From an uncultured Eubacteriales bacterium (lineage in GTDB: Bacteria > Bacillota > Clostridia > Monoglobales > Monoglobaceae): DNA of 6,508 bases. Below, in pieces: positions 1 through 4,935 of this stretch; the stretch's first letter is position 1; each line of letters opens with the position of its first letter. The DNA lies in assembly GCA_900552305.1 (NCBI GenBank), contig URZD01000124.1:1-6508 (forward strand), given 5' to 3'. The position numbers were made by a program, and so were the translations under genes. The notes below the pieces were generated by a model. The model made no database searches. It was not told the DNA's origin and was given only the letters and a program-made list of their open reading frames with translations.

Positions 1-299
1 GCCATGCGGAACGCTGCCCATGCTTTGGGCCACCCCGCATAGAATGCCGCATGAGTCAGAATCTCTGCTATTTCGGTTTTTGTCACGCCGTGATTTTTCG
101 CATTCTGAAGATGAAATTTCAGAGAGCCGTCCAAAATTCCGCCTGACATAAGCGCAACCACTGTCACAATACTTCTGTCGTGTGCCGACAGCTTATCCTC
201 GCGCGACCACACCTCACCGAAAAGTACATCATCGTTAAGCTCCGCGAACTTTGGTGCAAACTCGCCAAGCTCATCTCTGCCCGCCGTTACCTTTGCCAT
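1..299 (-). CDS. Carboxymuconolactone decarboxylase-like protein (C-terminus cut by window edge)
   Basis: Small all-alpha protein of the carboxymuconolactone decarboxylase (CMD)/AhpD-like fold; 99 residues are visible and probably only a few are missing past the left edge. The family hallmark is the C-terminal segment EIAEILTHAAFYAGWPKAW (residues 76-94), preceded by a helix with DRSIVTVVALM (41-51). There is no cysteine in the visible part, so the CxxC redox pair of AhpD peroxidases is absent and a peroxidase role is unlikely. Genuine ring-lactone decarboxylase activity is also unproven, since many members of this fold have unknown substrates. The ATG at 299-297 is preceded by AAAGGGG at good spacing. 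It lies 29 bases after the cupin gene and is the third gene of the flavodoxin-cupin-CMD operon, so it is presumably controlled by the divergent LysR regulator. Family assignment is firm; function is inference. Confidence 0.9.
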   Translation of the reverse strand, partial: MAKVTAGRDELGEFAPKFAELNDDVLFGEVWSREDKLSAHDRSIVTVVALMSGGILDGSLKFHLQNAKNHGVTKTEIAEILTHAAFYAGWPKAWAAFRM

Positions 300-328
300 T
301 TTTTATATCCCCTTTCAAAAGTTTTTAT

Positions 329-733
329 TTAAAGGTTGTTATATTCCCCATCAGAAACAGGCTCGCACCATTCGTTGCGGCAGTTTTCACCCGGTACCTC
401 AATCGCAAGGTGCTGAAACCATTTGTCATTTGCCGCGCCGTGCCAGTGCTTTACGTTTGGCGGAATATTTACCACATCGCCCGCCTTCAGCTTTCTTGCG
501 GGTTTTCCCCACTCGCAGTACCAGCCTTCGCCCGCAGTAACCAAAAGCAGCTGCCCGCCGCCCTTGTCCGCGTGGTGAATGTGCCAGTTATTGCGGCAGC
601 CCGGTTCAAACGTCACATTGCCGACCGCCACCTGTTCCCGCGACAGCATATTAAGGTAGCTTTGACCGATAAAATACTGCGCATAAGCGTCATTCTTTTC
701 TCCTGTCGGAAAAACACTCATTTCCTTGCTCAT
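329..733 (-). CDS. Single-domain cupin protein
   Basis: A 134-residue cytosolic beta-barrel (cupin 2/COG1917 type) without signal peptide or membrane segment. Cupin motif 1 is seen as G45-x5-H51-I-H53-H54 through G68; motif 2 as G85-D-VVNIPPN-VK-H96-W-H98. H51, H53 and H96 are the likely metal ligands. The usual motif-1 glutamate is replaced by Q61 or a nearby residue, as in many cupin 2 proteins. The C-terminal stretch HLAIEVPGENCRNEW (108-122) is typical of cupins found beside CMD-like genes. The frame stays open upstream to 901, but ATG 733 is chosen: AAGGAGG lies 7 bases before it, and the longer frame would overlap the flavodoxin gene. It starts 26 bases after the flavodoxin stop and precedes the CMD-like gene by 29 bases. 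It could be a metal-dependent isomerase, a dioxygenase-like enzyme or a small-molecule binder; the substrate is unknown. Confidence 0.92.
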   Translation of the reverse strand: MSKEMSVFPTGEKNDAYAQYFIGQSYLNMLSREQVAVGNVTFEPGCRNNWHIHHADKGGGQLLLVTAGEGWYCEWGKPARKLKAGDVVNIPPNVKHWHGAANDKWFQHLAIEVPGENCRNEWCEPVSDGEYNNL

Positions 734-759
734 TTCCTTTTCCTCCTTGCAAAATTTGT

Positions 760-1263
760 CTATACCCATCTTTCGATTATGTCCTTTGCCCCCAAAACGT
801 TTCCGCCGCGGATTGCCAGTCCCTCGGCAACTATCGCGTTCGGACACGCCTTTTTTATGTCGCGCACACTGCTGCCAAGACTGCTCCCTTCGTGAGTGCA
901 AAACGGTTTTATCAGCTTTCCGTCAAAGTCCGTACCTTCAAGGAAAGTCATAACCGCCATAGGTACAGTGTTCCAGTAGTTCGGATAACCGAGATATATC
1001 ACATCGTAACGCGATACAGAACCGGGCAGCTGAACAAGCTTCGGACGGGCGTTTCTGCGCTGATCGTCAAGCGCCTCGTCCGTGCATTTGTTATAGTTTT
1101 CCGAATACGGATTTTTTTGCTCGATTTTGAACATATCCGCGCCGGTAAGCTCCGCGATAATCTCCGCCGCGTTCTCCGTGTTCCCGACCGAAAGCTCTTT
1201 TATTGTGCCGCTGACATAGTTCTCACCGGCTCTTGAATAAAATGCAACCAAACTGTTTGCCAT
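760..1263 (-). CDS. Flavodoxin family protein
   Basis: A 167-residue FMN-binding electron carrier or small flavin oxidoreductase of the flavodoxin fold, closest in look to the flavodoxin_4 group. The phosphate-binding loop is S10-RAGENY-V17 right after the first strand (LVAFY). It deviates from the classical TxTGxT but is usual for this group. The second FMN loop is LGYPNYWNTVP (91-101) with aromatic residues for the isoalloxazine ring, and the third is THEGSSLGSS (123-132). ATG 1263 is chosen because AAAGGAGG lies 9 bases upstream; the in-frame ATG at 1272 sits directly against that site, and 1314 has no binding site. It is the first gene of a three-gene operon and divergent from the LysR regulator across 110 bases. 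It probably supplies or accepts electrons for the chemistry of the operon. The fold is certain; the partner is unknown. Confidence 0.94.
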   Translation of the reverse strand: MANSLVAFYSRAGENYVSGTIKELSVGNTENAAEIIAELTGADMFKIEQKNPYSENYNKCTDEALDDQRRNARPKLVQLPGSVSRYDVIYLGYPNYWNTVPMAVMTFLEGTDFDGKLIKPFCTHEGSSLGSSVRDIKKACPNAIVAEGLAIRGGNVLGAKDIIERWV

Positions 1264-1287
1264 TTTTATCATCCTCCTTTCTTTTCT

Positions 1288-1318
1288 ATATAATACCACA
1301 AAAAATATTGACACGGAA
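1288..1318 (-). promoter_or_regulatory. Extended -10 promoter of the flavodoxin operon
   Basis: On the minus strand TATTAT occupies 1295-1290 and is directly preceded by TGG (1298-1296), giving an extended -10 element (TGn-TATTAT). The -35 position 17 bases upstream (1318-1313) reads TTCCGT, a poor match, as expected for an activator-dependent or extended -10 promoter. The predicted start near 1283 leaves a 20-base leader that contains the flavodoxin ribosome binding site. The assignment is by inspection only. Confidence 0.55.
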
Positions 1319-1336
1319 TATCCGATATGTTATCAT
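1308..1336 (+). promoter_or_regulatory. Sigma-A type promoter of the LysR regulator gene
   Basis: A perfect -35 TTGACA (1308-1313), a 17-base spacer and a -10 TATCAT (1331-1336, five of six consensus) point at the LysR gene 37 bases downstream. The expected start is near 1343. The -35 faces the -35 region of the opposing flavodoxin promoter, so the two promoters lie back to back and could share regulator binding. Confidence 0.7.
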
Positions 1337-1355
1337 GGTATAAACCAAAAGTTTA
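1318..1355. promoter_or_regulatory. Candidate LysR operator region (two dyads)
   Basis: Two dyads lie between the divergent genes. The dyad TAAAC-caaaa-GTTTA (1341-1355) is 15 bp long, the usual size of a LysR recognition site. It is centred about 65 bases upstream of the predicted flavodoxin transcription start, the classical LysR position. It also covers the predicted start of the regulator's own transcript. The second element, ATATC-c-GATAT (1318-1328), continues into TGT-TATC (to 1334) and overlaps the regulator's -10 box and the operon's -35 region. The dyads are seen directly; binding is inferred from geometry. Confidence 0.45.
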
Positions 1356-1373
1356 CAGAGGTGCAAAAAAATT

Positions 1374-2273
1374 ATGTATAATCCGATACTTGATACATTT
1401 ATCACCGTTGCCGACTGCGGCAGCTTTACAAGCGCTGCGGAAAGGCTGTATATTTCGCCGACTGCGGTAATGAAGCAAATGAATACACTGGAGACGCATC
1501 TCGGACTTGTTCTTACAATGCGCACGCCGTCCGGAATAAAGCTCACCGCCGCGGGGCAGGTTATATACAGAAACGCAAAGCTCATGATAGAGTATTCAAG
1601 AAAATCGATAGCCGAGGCGAATGCCGCGGCGCACGCGGCGGACACGACCTTCTGTGTCGGAACGTCGCTGTTGAATCCCGCAAAACCATTTATGGATTTG
1701 TGGTATCGCGTCAATAAGGACTTTCCGGGGTATAAGCTGCACCTTGTTCCGTTTGAGGATAACCATGACGGAATACTTTCGGAGATAGAAAAGCTGGGTA
1801 AAAAATTTGATTTTCTCATAGGTGTCTGCGATTCCAAAGCGTGGCTTTCGCTGTGCAGCTTTCTACCGCTCGGCAGCTACAGAAAAATGGTTGCGGTATC
1901 GCGCGAACACCGCCTTGCGTCAAAACAAAAGATAGAAATATCCGACTTATACGGAGAAACCCTTATGATGGTGCGCCGCGGCGACTCGGGCATAAACGAT
2001 TTTATCCGCCGTGACATAGAGAAAAACCATCTACAAATAAAAATTGAGGATACGCCGCAATTCTACGATTTATCGGTTTTCAACCGCTGCGCCGAGACAA
2101 ACAATGTTCTTCTGACTATCGAATGTTGGCAGGAGGTACACCCCGCGCTTGTCACAATCCCGGTAAAATGGGATTACAAAATCCCATACGGATTGCTGTA
2201 CAGCAATGACGCGCCCGATGACGTTCTGCGGTTTGTAGATACGATAAAGGGGCTTAATAACGCTGAAATTTAA
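1374..2273 (+). CDS. LysR-family transcriptional regulator
   Basis: A 299-residue protein of normal length for the family. Residues 1-61 form the winged helix-turn-helix: FITVADCGSFTSAAERLYIS (9-28), then PTAVMKQMNTLETHLG (29-44) and the wing ending in GIKLTAAG (54-61). A linker helix follows (about 62-88), then the periplasmic-binding-protein-like effector domain (about 92-290). One oddity: the usual LFxR after helix 3 reads L47-T-M-R50, so the conserved phenylalanine is threonine. ATG 1374 follows AGAGGTG (1357-1363). The gene is divergent from the flavodoxin operon, the standard arrangement for a LysR protein controlling its neighbours, so it probably activates that operon in response to a small ligand and represses itself. 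The ligand is unknown. It ends 33 bases before the convergent YhcN-like gene. Confidence 0.93.
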   Translation: MYNPILDTFITVADCGSFTSAAERLYISPTAVMKQMNTLETHLGLVLTMRTPSGIKLTAAGQVIYRNAKLMIEYSRKSIAEANAAAHAADTTFCVGTSLLNPAKPFMDLWYRVNKDFPGYKLHLVPFEDNHDGILSEIEKLGKKFDFLIGVCDSKAWLSLCSFLPLGSYRKMVAVSREHRLASKQKIEISDLYGETLMMVRRGDSGINDFIRRDIEKNHLQIKIEDTPQFYDLSVFNRCAETNNVLLTIECWQEVHPALVTIPVKWDYKIPYGLLYSNDAPDDVLRFVDTIKGLNNAEI

Positions 2274-2297
2274 AAATAGGCACGCGTTTATTTTTAA
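2270..2297. terminator. Weak AT-rich hairpin between convergent genes
   Basis: TTAAAAATA (2270-2278) and TATTTTTAA (2289-2297) form a perfect 9-bp inverted repeat around a 10-base loop. It overlaps the LysR stop codon and lies between two convergent genes, so it may end both transcripts. The stem contains no GC pair, which makes it a weak terminator at best. Confidence 0.3.
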
Positions 2298-2306
2298 GAG
2301 AAAGAA

Positions 2307-2735
2307 TCACGACTCGCCGACCGATGCCGCAAGGTAATTGAATCTCTGTATGAGCTTTACGTCCGATATATCGGTATCAATATAATATGCAAGCTCCAGT
2401 ATGTCAACGGCTGCGCCGTCATCAACCGCGACAAAAATGTTGTCCGCGTCGGGAAAGGATTCTTGCAGCAGCCGAGTGGTCAGCAATTTTATTTCTTCCT
2501 CGTTTCCTGTGGGGGATTCAAAAAGAACTGCCGCAAGTACGGTTTTGTTTCGGTGTAAAACCGCCGCGTCGCAAACATCGCTAATTTCGCTTATTCTGCG
2601 TACCGTTTCAAGACTTCTTTTATCGTTTGACATTTCGCGAAAATCATTACAGTACACGTTAAGTATTGCTGCGGCAAAGGCAGCCGCAAAAATTAAGACG
2701 TAAATCTTTCCGCGTTTTCCTGATTTTAAAAACAT
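2307..2735 (-). CDS. Membrane-anchored YhcN/YlaJ-like (sporulation-type) protein
   Basis: A 142-residue protein with a basic N-terminus (KSGKRGK, 4-10), one hydrophobic segment (11-28) and an extracytoplasmic domain. The domain has the pattern of the YhcN/YlaJ family: a helix with a VRRISEISDVCDAAVLHRNKTVLAAVLFE-type core (45-73), a second helix (79-93), then FPDADNIFVAVDD (94-106). In Bacillus, members are forespore lipoproteins linked to spores. Here C29 follows LNVY, and the tyrosine before the cysteine does not fit a lipobox, so it is more likely an uncleaved anchor or a normal signal peptide. ATG 2735 has GGAG 9 bases upstream. The possible sigma-G-like promoter upstream agrees with a forespore role. 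Family assignment rests on pattern recognition and is moderately sure; function is inferred. Confidence 0.65.
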   Translation of the reverse strand: MFLKSGKRGKIYVLIFAAAFAAAILNVYCNDFREMSNDKRSLETVRRISEISDVCDAAVLHRNKTVLAAVLFESPTGNEEEIKLLTTRLLQESFPDADNIFVAVDDGAAVDILELAYYIDTDISDVKLIQRFNYLAASVGES

Positions 2736-2767
2736 TATTCAAAGCTCCGTAAATTTTATTCTTAATG

Positions 2768-2796
2768 TAGTATTTGTTTTTGGCGAGCATATATGC
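2768..2796 (-). promoter_or_regulatory. Possible sigma-G-type (forespore) promoter
   Basis: On the minus strand GCATA (2796-2792) is followed after 17 bases by AATACTA (2774-2768). This resembles the sigma-G pattern GnATA - 17/18 bases - CATnnTA, with one mismatch in the -10 element. It lies 33 bases before the start of the YhcN/YlaJ-like gene, a family expressed in the forespore in Bacillus. No convincing sigma-A promoter was seen for this gene. The -35 element is one half of the palindrome GCATATATGC (2787-2796), so chance or another site remains possible. Confidence 0.4.
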
Positions 2797-2894
2797 GCGG
2801 GTTTCCATATAAAATTCGGAATATTTTGCGTGTAAACGGTAAAACTAAGCATGAAAAGAATTAACCAATGCTGTGTGAAAAGGAGATGTCAGAT

Positions 2895-3101
2895 ATGAAT
2901 ATAGCAGCTTTGATTCTTGTCATTATCGGCGCAATCAACTGGGGAAGTATCGGTATTTTCGGCGTTGATATTGTAGGCTCGCTTTTTGGCGGACAGCTTT
3001 CAATGGTCAGCCGTATAATATTTACAATAGTAGGACTTGCGGGACTTTGGTCTATATCATTCTTCTTCAAGGACTCACCCATTGTCGATAAAATGGATTG
3101 A
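2895..3101 (+). CDS. DUF378 family small membrane protein
   Basis: A 68-residue protein with two membrane segments (about 4-24 and 39-58) and the DUF378 signature IIGAINWGSIGIFGVDIV (10-27), followed by a short glycine-containing turn and GLAGLWS (47-53). The function of this widespread family is not known. ATG 2895 is chosen because AGGAG (2881-2885) lies 9 bases upstream. The in-frame ATGs at 2868 and 2886 lie before or directly against that site and would add residues unlike the family. It is divergent from the YhcN-like gene across 159 bases, a gap in which no clear sigma-A promoter for this strand could be found. It is monocistronic and followed by a strong terminator. Confidence 0.88.
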   Translation: MNIAALILVIIGAINWGSIGIFGVDIVGSLFGGQLSMVSRIIFTIVGLAGLWSISFFFKDSPIVDKMD

Positions 3102-3148
3102 TTCCGTTTTGAGTAAGCGCCTTGCAGAGCTTATATGAAATCGGAATC
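3100..3148 (+). other. Nested inverted repeats in the 3' region of the DUF378 transcript
   Basis: GATTCCG (3100-3106, overlapping the stop codon) pairs with CGGAATC (3142-3148), enclosing TAAGC (3114-3118) with GCTTA (3129-3133). The result could be a two-tier hairpin, followed by an A/T-rich stretch. A small CCGC/GCGG hairpin (3181-3194) comes next, just before the strong terminator. This may be a structured 3' untranslated region; no known RNA family is recognised. Confidence 0.3.
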
Positions 3149-3195
3149 GTAAAAAATTTTAAAGGGTATATTTTTACCAACCGCGCTACAGCGGC

Positions 3196-3244
3196 AAAAA
3201 AGCAAGAGTATAACCGTTTTTGAGGTTACTTCTCTTGCTTTTTT
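3196..3244. terminator. Strong bidirectional intrinsic terminator
   Basis: A perfect 13-bp inverted repeat runs from AAAAAAGCAAGAG (3196-3208) to CTCTTGCTTTTTT (3232-3244), with an inner TAACC/GGTTA stem (3211-3215 and 3224-3228) around an 8-base loop. T-tracts occur on both strands, so it can end the plus-strand DUF378 transcript and the minus-strand sirtuin transcript, whose stop codon is 43 bases away. Confidence 0.9.
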
Positions 3245-3287
3245 GTTTACATAAAACCGTTATGAAATTTTGATTTTTAATCAAAAT

Positions 3288-4034
3288 TTATTTACGTTCA
3301 AGCTCCTTCATTACCGCGCTGAGTACCGTGCCGATTTTATCTCTGATAATCAGCTGTGCGCGGCGGTCGTAGTCGGTTGAGGTTTGGTTTATCATTACGG
3401 CATATTTACCCATAAAGCAGCGCACAAAGGTGTTTGCCGGACTTACCGCAAGTGATGTGCCGCCGACTATCAGCATATCTGCGCTCTCAATCGCGCGGAT
3501 TGCCTTTTCTATTACTGTTTCGTCAAGCATTTCGCCGTACAGAACAACCCGCGGCTTTATAATTCCGCCGCAGCGCTTGCACCTCGGTAGCTCTCCCGCC
3601 GAGATTATCGGCGAAACATCGCTGCAATCGCAGCCGCAGCCGCTGCAATAATATCTTTTTACCGTTCCGTGGAGTTCAAGCACGTTCTTGCTTCCCGCAG
3701 CTTGGTGCAGTCCGTCTATATTCTGTGTGATAACCGCCTTTAACTTACCTGTTTTTTCAAGCTCTGCAAGTGCAAAGTGTGCCGCGTTCGGTTTTGCGTC
3801 ACATAAAAAATAGTTTCGATAAAAATCATAGAAGGTTTTGGGGTCGCGCACAAAAAAATCGTGACTTAAGATTTCCTCCGGCGAAACGCCGTATTCCTTT
3901 ACCGTATTATAAAGACCGTCCTCACTGCGGTAGTCCTTCACTCCGCTCTCGGTTGATACTCCCGCACCGCCGTAAAAAACTATGCTGTTGCTTTCACGTA
4001 TCATTTGTGCCAGTTCGGTTATTTTTCCGTCCAT
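3288..4034 (-). CDS. NAD-dependent protein deacylase (sirtuin, SIR2/CobB family)
   Basis: A 248-residue cytosolic sirtuin that removes acyl groups from lysines using NAD+, releasing nicotinamide and O-acyl-ADP-ribose. Seen: the NAD loop GGAGVSTESG (22-31), TQNIDGLH (103-110), catalytic H122 in LHGT, zinc ligands C130-x2-C133 and C152-x2-C155, KPRVVLYGE (160-168) and GGTSL (191-195). Two further cysteines (C135, C137) lie beside the first zinc pair. The normally conserved GIPDFRS reads GVKDYRS (31-37). The start is uncertain: ATG 4034 gives the usual family length but has GGAG only 2 bases before it, while ATG 4070 adds 12 residues and has GGAG 1 base before it. The gene stands alone, with terminators on both sides. 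The targets and acyl preference cannot be read from the sequence. Confidence 0.95.
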   Translation of the reverse strand: MDGKITELAQMIRESNSIVFYGGAGVSTESGVKDYRSEDGLYNTVKEYGVSPEEILSHDFFVRDPKTFYDFYRNYFLCDAKPNAAHFALAELEKTGKLKAVITQNIDGLHQAAGSKNVLELHGTVKRYYCSGCGCDCSDVSPIISAGELPRCKRCGGIIKPRVVLYGEMLDETVIEKAIRAIESADMLIVGGTSLAVSPANTFVRCFMGKYAVMINQTSTDYDRRAQLIIRDKIGTVLSAVMKELERK

Positions 4035-4046
4035 ATCTCCTTTTAT

Positions 4047-4067
4047 CCGATAATTGGATTTTATCGG
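4047..4067 (-). promoter_or_regulatory. Hairpin between the two possible sirtuin starts
   Basis: On the minus strand CCGATAA pairs with TTATCGG around a 7-base loop, immediately before the AAAAGGAG that precedes ATG 4034 and just after ATG 4070. It could affect which start is used or how accessible the binding site is. The repeat is seen; the effect is speculative. Confidence 0.3.
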
Positions 4068-4115
4068 CATACTCCTTTCTTATATGACGAAGTCAGTAAA
4101 ATATTTCTTTTGCTC

Positions 4116-4136
4116 TTAACAGCTTAAAGCTGTTAA
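4116..4136. repeat. 10-bp perfect palindrome upstream of the sirtuin
   Basis: TTAACAGCTT (4116-4125) and AAGCTGTTAA (4127-4136) are exact inverted copies around one base. On the minus strand it is not followed by a T-tract, so it is not a good terminator for that strand. It lies 46 to 102 bases upstream of the sirtuin starts, between the liv operon terminator and the sirtuin, where an operator would be expected. Confidence 0.45.
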
Positions 4137-4153
4137 AATTCTTTTTAAATTGC

Positions 4154-4188
4154 AAAAGACAGCACGCCGATTTTGCGAACTGTCTTTT
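4154..4188 (-). terminator. Intrinsic terminator of the liv operon
   Basis: AAAAGACAG (4154-4162) and CTGTCTTTT (4180-4188) form a 9-bp stem, extended by an inner CGC/GCG pair (4165-4167 and 4175-4177). On the minus strand the stem ends in TTTT followed by GCAATTT. It lies 48 bases after the livF stop codon. Confidence 0.75.
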
Positions 4189-4236
4189 ATTTTTATACTC
4201 ATGTGCAGAGAAGCCGAAGCACACAAACCGCACCGA

Positions 4237-4935
4237 TTATTTGCCGAGGTATGCGCGTCTGACTTCCTCGTTTGCCAAAAGCTCGGCGCCCGTACCTTCC
4301 ATAATTATGTTTCCTGTCTGGAGTACATAGCCGTAGTCTGCAATTTTAAGAGCCATATTTGCATTCTGCTCAATCAACAGCACCGTTACGCCCTGCTTGT
4401 TTATTTCCTTTATAATGTCAAAAATGCCCTGAACAACAAGCGGAGCCAAACCGAGCGACGGCTCGTCCATCATTATAACCTTGGGTCTGCTCATCAGCGC
4501 TCGTGCAACTGCAAGCATCTGCTGCTCGCCGCCCGAAAGCGTACCCGCAAGCTGCCAATGACGTTCTTTAAGGCGTGGGAACAGGCTGTAAACCCAGTTT
4601 ATATCATCATCAAGATTATCGTGTCTGAGGTATGCGCCGATTTTTATGTTTTCAAGCACCGTCAAATCCGGAAAAACGCGTCTGCCCTCGGGGACAAGCG
4701 TGATTCCTTCCTCAATTATCTTGTTGCTCGGCATATTAAGCAGCTCCTTGCCGTTGTAGGTAATTGAGCCGCTGTCGGCTTTAACTAAATCAACAACGCT
4801 GCGAAGTATTGTTGATTTGCCCGCGCCGTTTGCGCCGATAAGCGTAACAATTTTACCGTCCAGAACCTCGAGGCTGATTCCGCGAATTGCCTTTATTCCG
4901 CCGTATGATACATATAAGTCATCTATTTTAAGCAT
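4237..4935 (-). CDS. livF: Branched-chain amino acid ABC transporter ATP-binding protein LivF
   Basis: A 232-residue ATPase, normal for LivF, forming with LivG the nucleotide-binding pair under the LivH/LivM channel for leucine, isoleucine and valine (or related) uptake. Seen: Walker A GANGAGKST (34-42), the LivF-type Q-loop region LVPEGRRVFPDLTV (80-93) with glutamate in place of glutamine, signature LSGGEQQ (133-139), Walker B VIMMDEP (153-159), and LLIEQN (186-191) with glutamine in place of the switch histidine, usual for LivF. ATG 4935 overlaps the livG stop in the 8-base ATGCTTAA, matching the family start MLKI. An in-frame GTG at 4944, 3 bases after GGGGG, would add three residues. It is the last gene of the operon and is followed by a terminator. 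The exact substrate is not set by this subunit. Confidence 0.96.
   Translation of the reverse strand: MLKIDDLYVSYGGIKAIRGISLEVLDGKIVTLIGANGAGKSTILRSVVDLVKADSGSITYNGKELLNMPSNKIIEEGITLVPEGRRVFPDLTVLENIKIGAYLRHDNLDDDINWVYSLFPRLKERHWQLAGTLSGGEQQMLAVARALMSRPKVIMMDEPSLGLAPLVVQGIFDIIKEINKQGVTVLLIEQNANMALKIADYGYVLQTGNIIMEGTGAELLANEEVRRAYLGK

Noticed and set aside
1..299. AhpD-type alkylhydroperoxidase
   Set aside because: The visible protein has no cysteine, so the CxxC active site is missing.
251..895. Long plus-strand open frame (214 codons) across the cupin region
   Set aside because: It lies antisense to well-supported cupin, flavodoxin and CMD-like genes, has no family resemblance and a low-complexity composition; a shadow frame.
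734..901. N-terminal extension of the cupin frame to 901
   Set aside because: It would overlap the flavodoxin gene by over 140 bases, and the perfect AAGGAGG site favours ATG 733.
1286..1837. Minus-strand 183-codon open frame inside the LysR gene
   Set aside because: It is antisense to a clear LysR protein, has no recognisable domain and crosses the promoter region.
2649..2705. Lipoprotein signal in the YhcN-like protein
   Set aside because: The cysteine at residue 29 is preceded by tyrosine, which does not fit a lipobox.
4150..4767. Plus-strand 205-codon open frame opposite livF
   Set aside because: It is antisense to livF and the terminator, and its composition reflects the complement of ABC ATPase codons.
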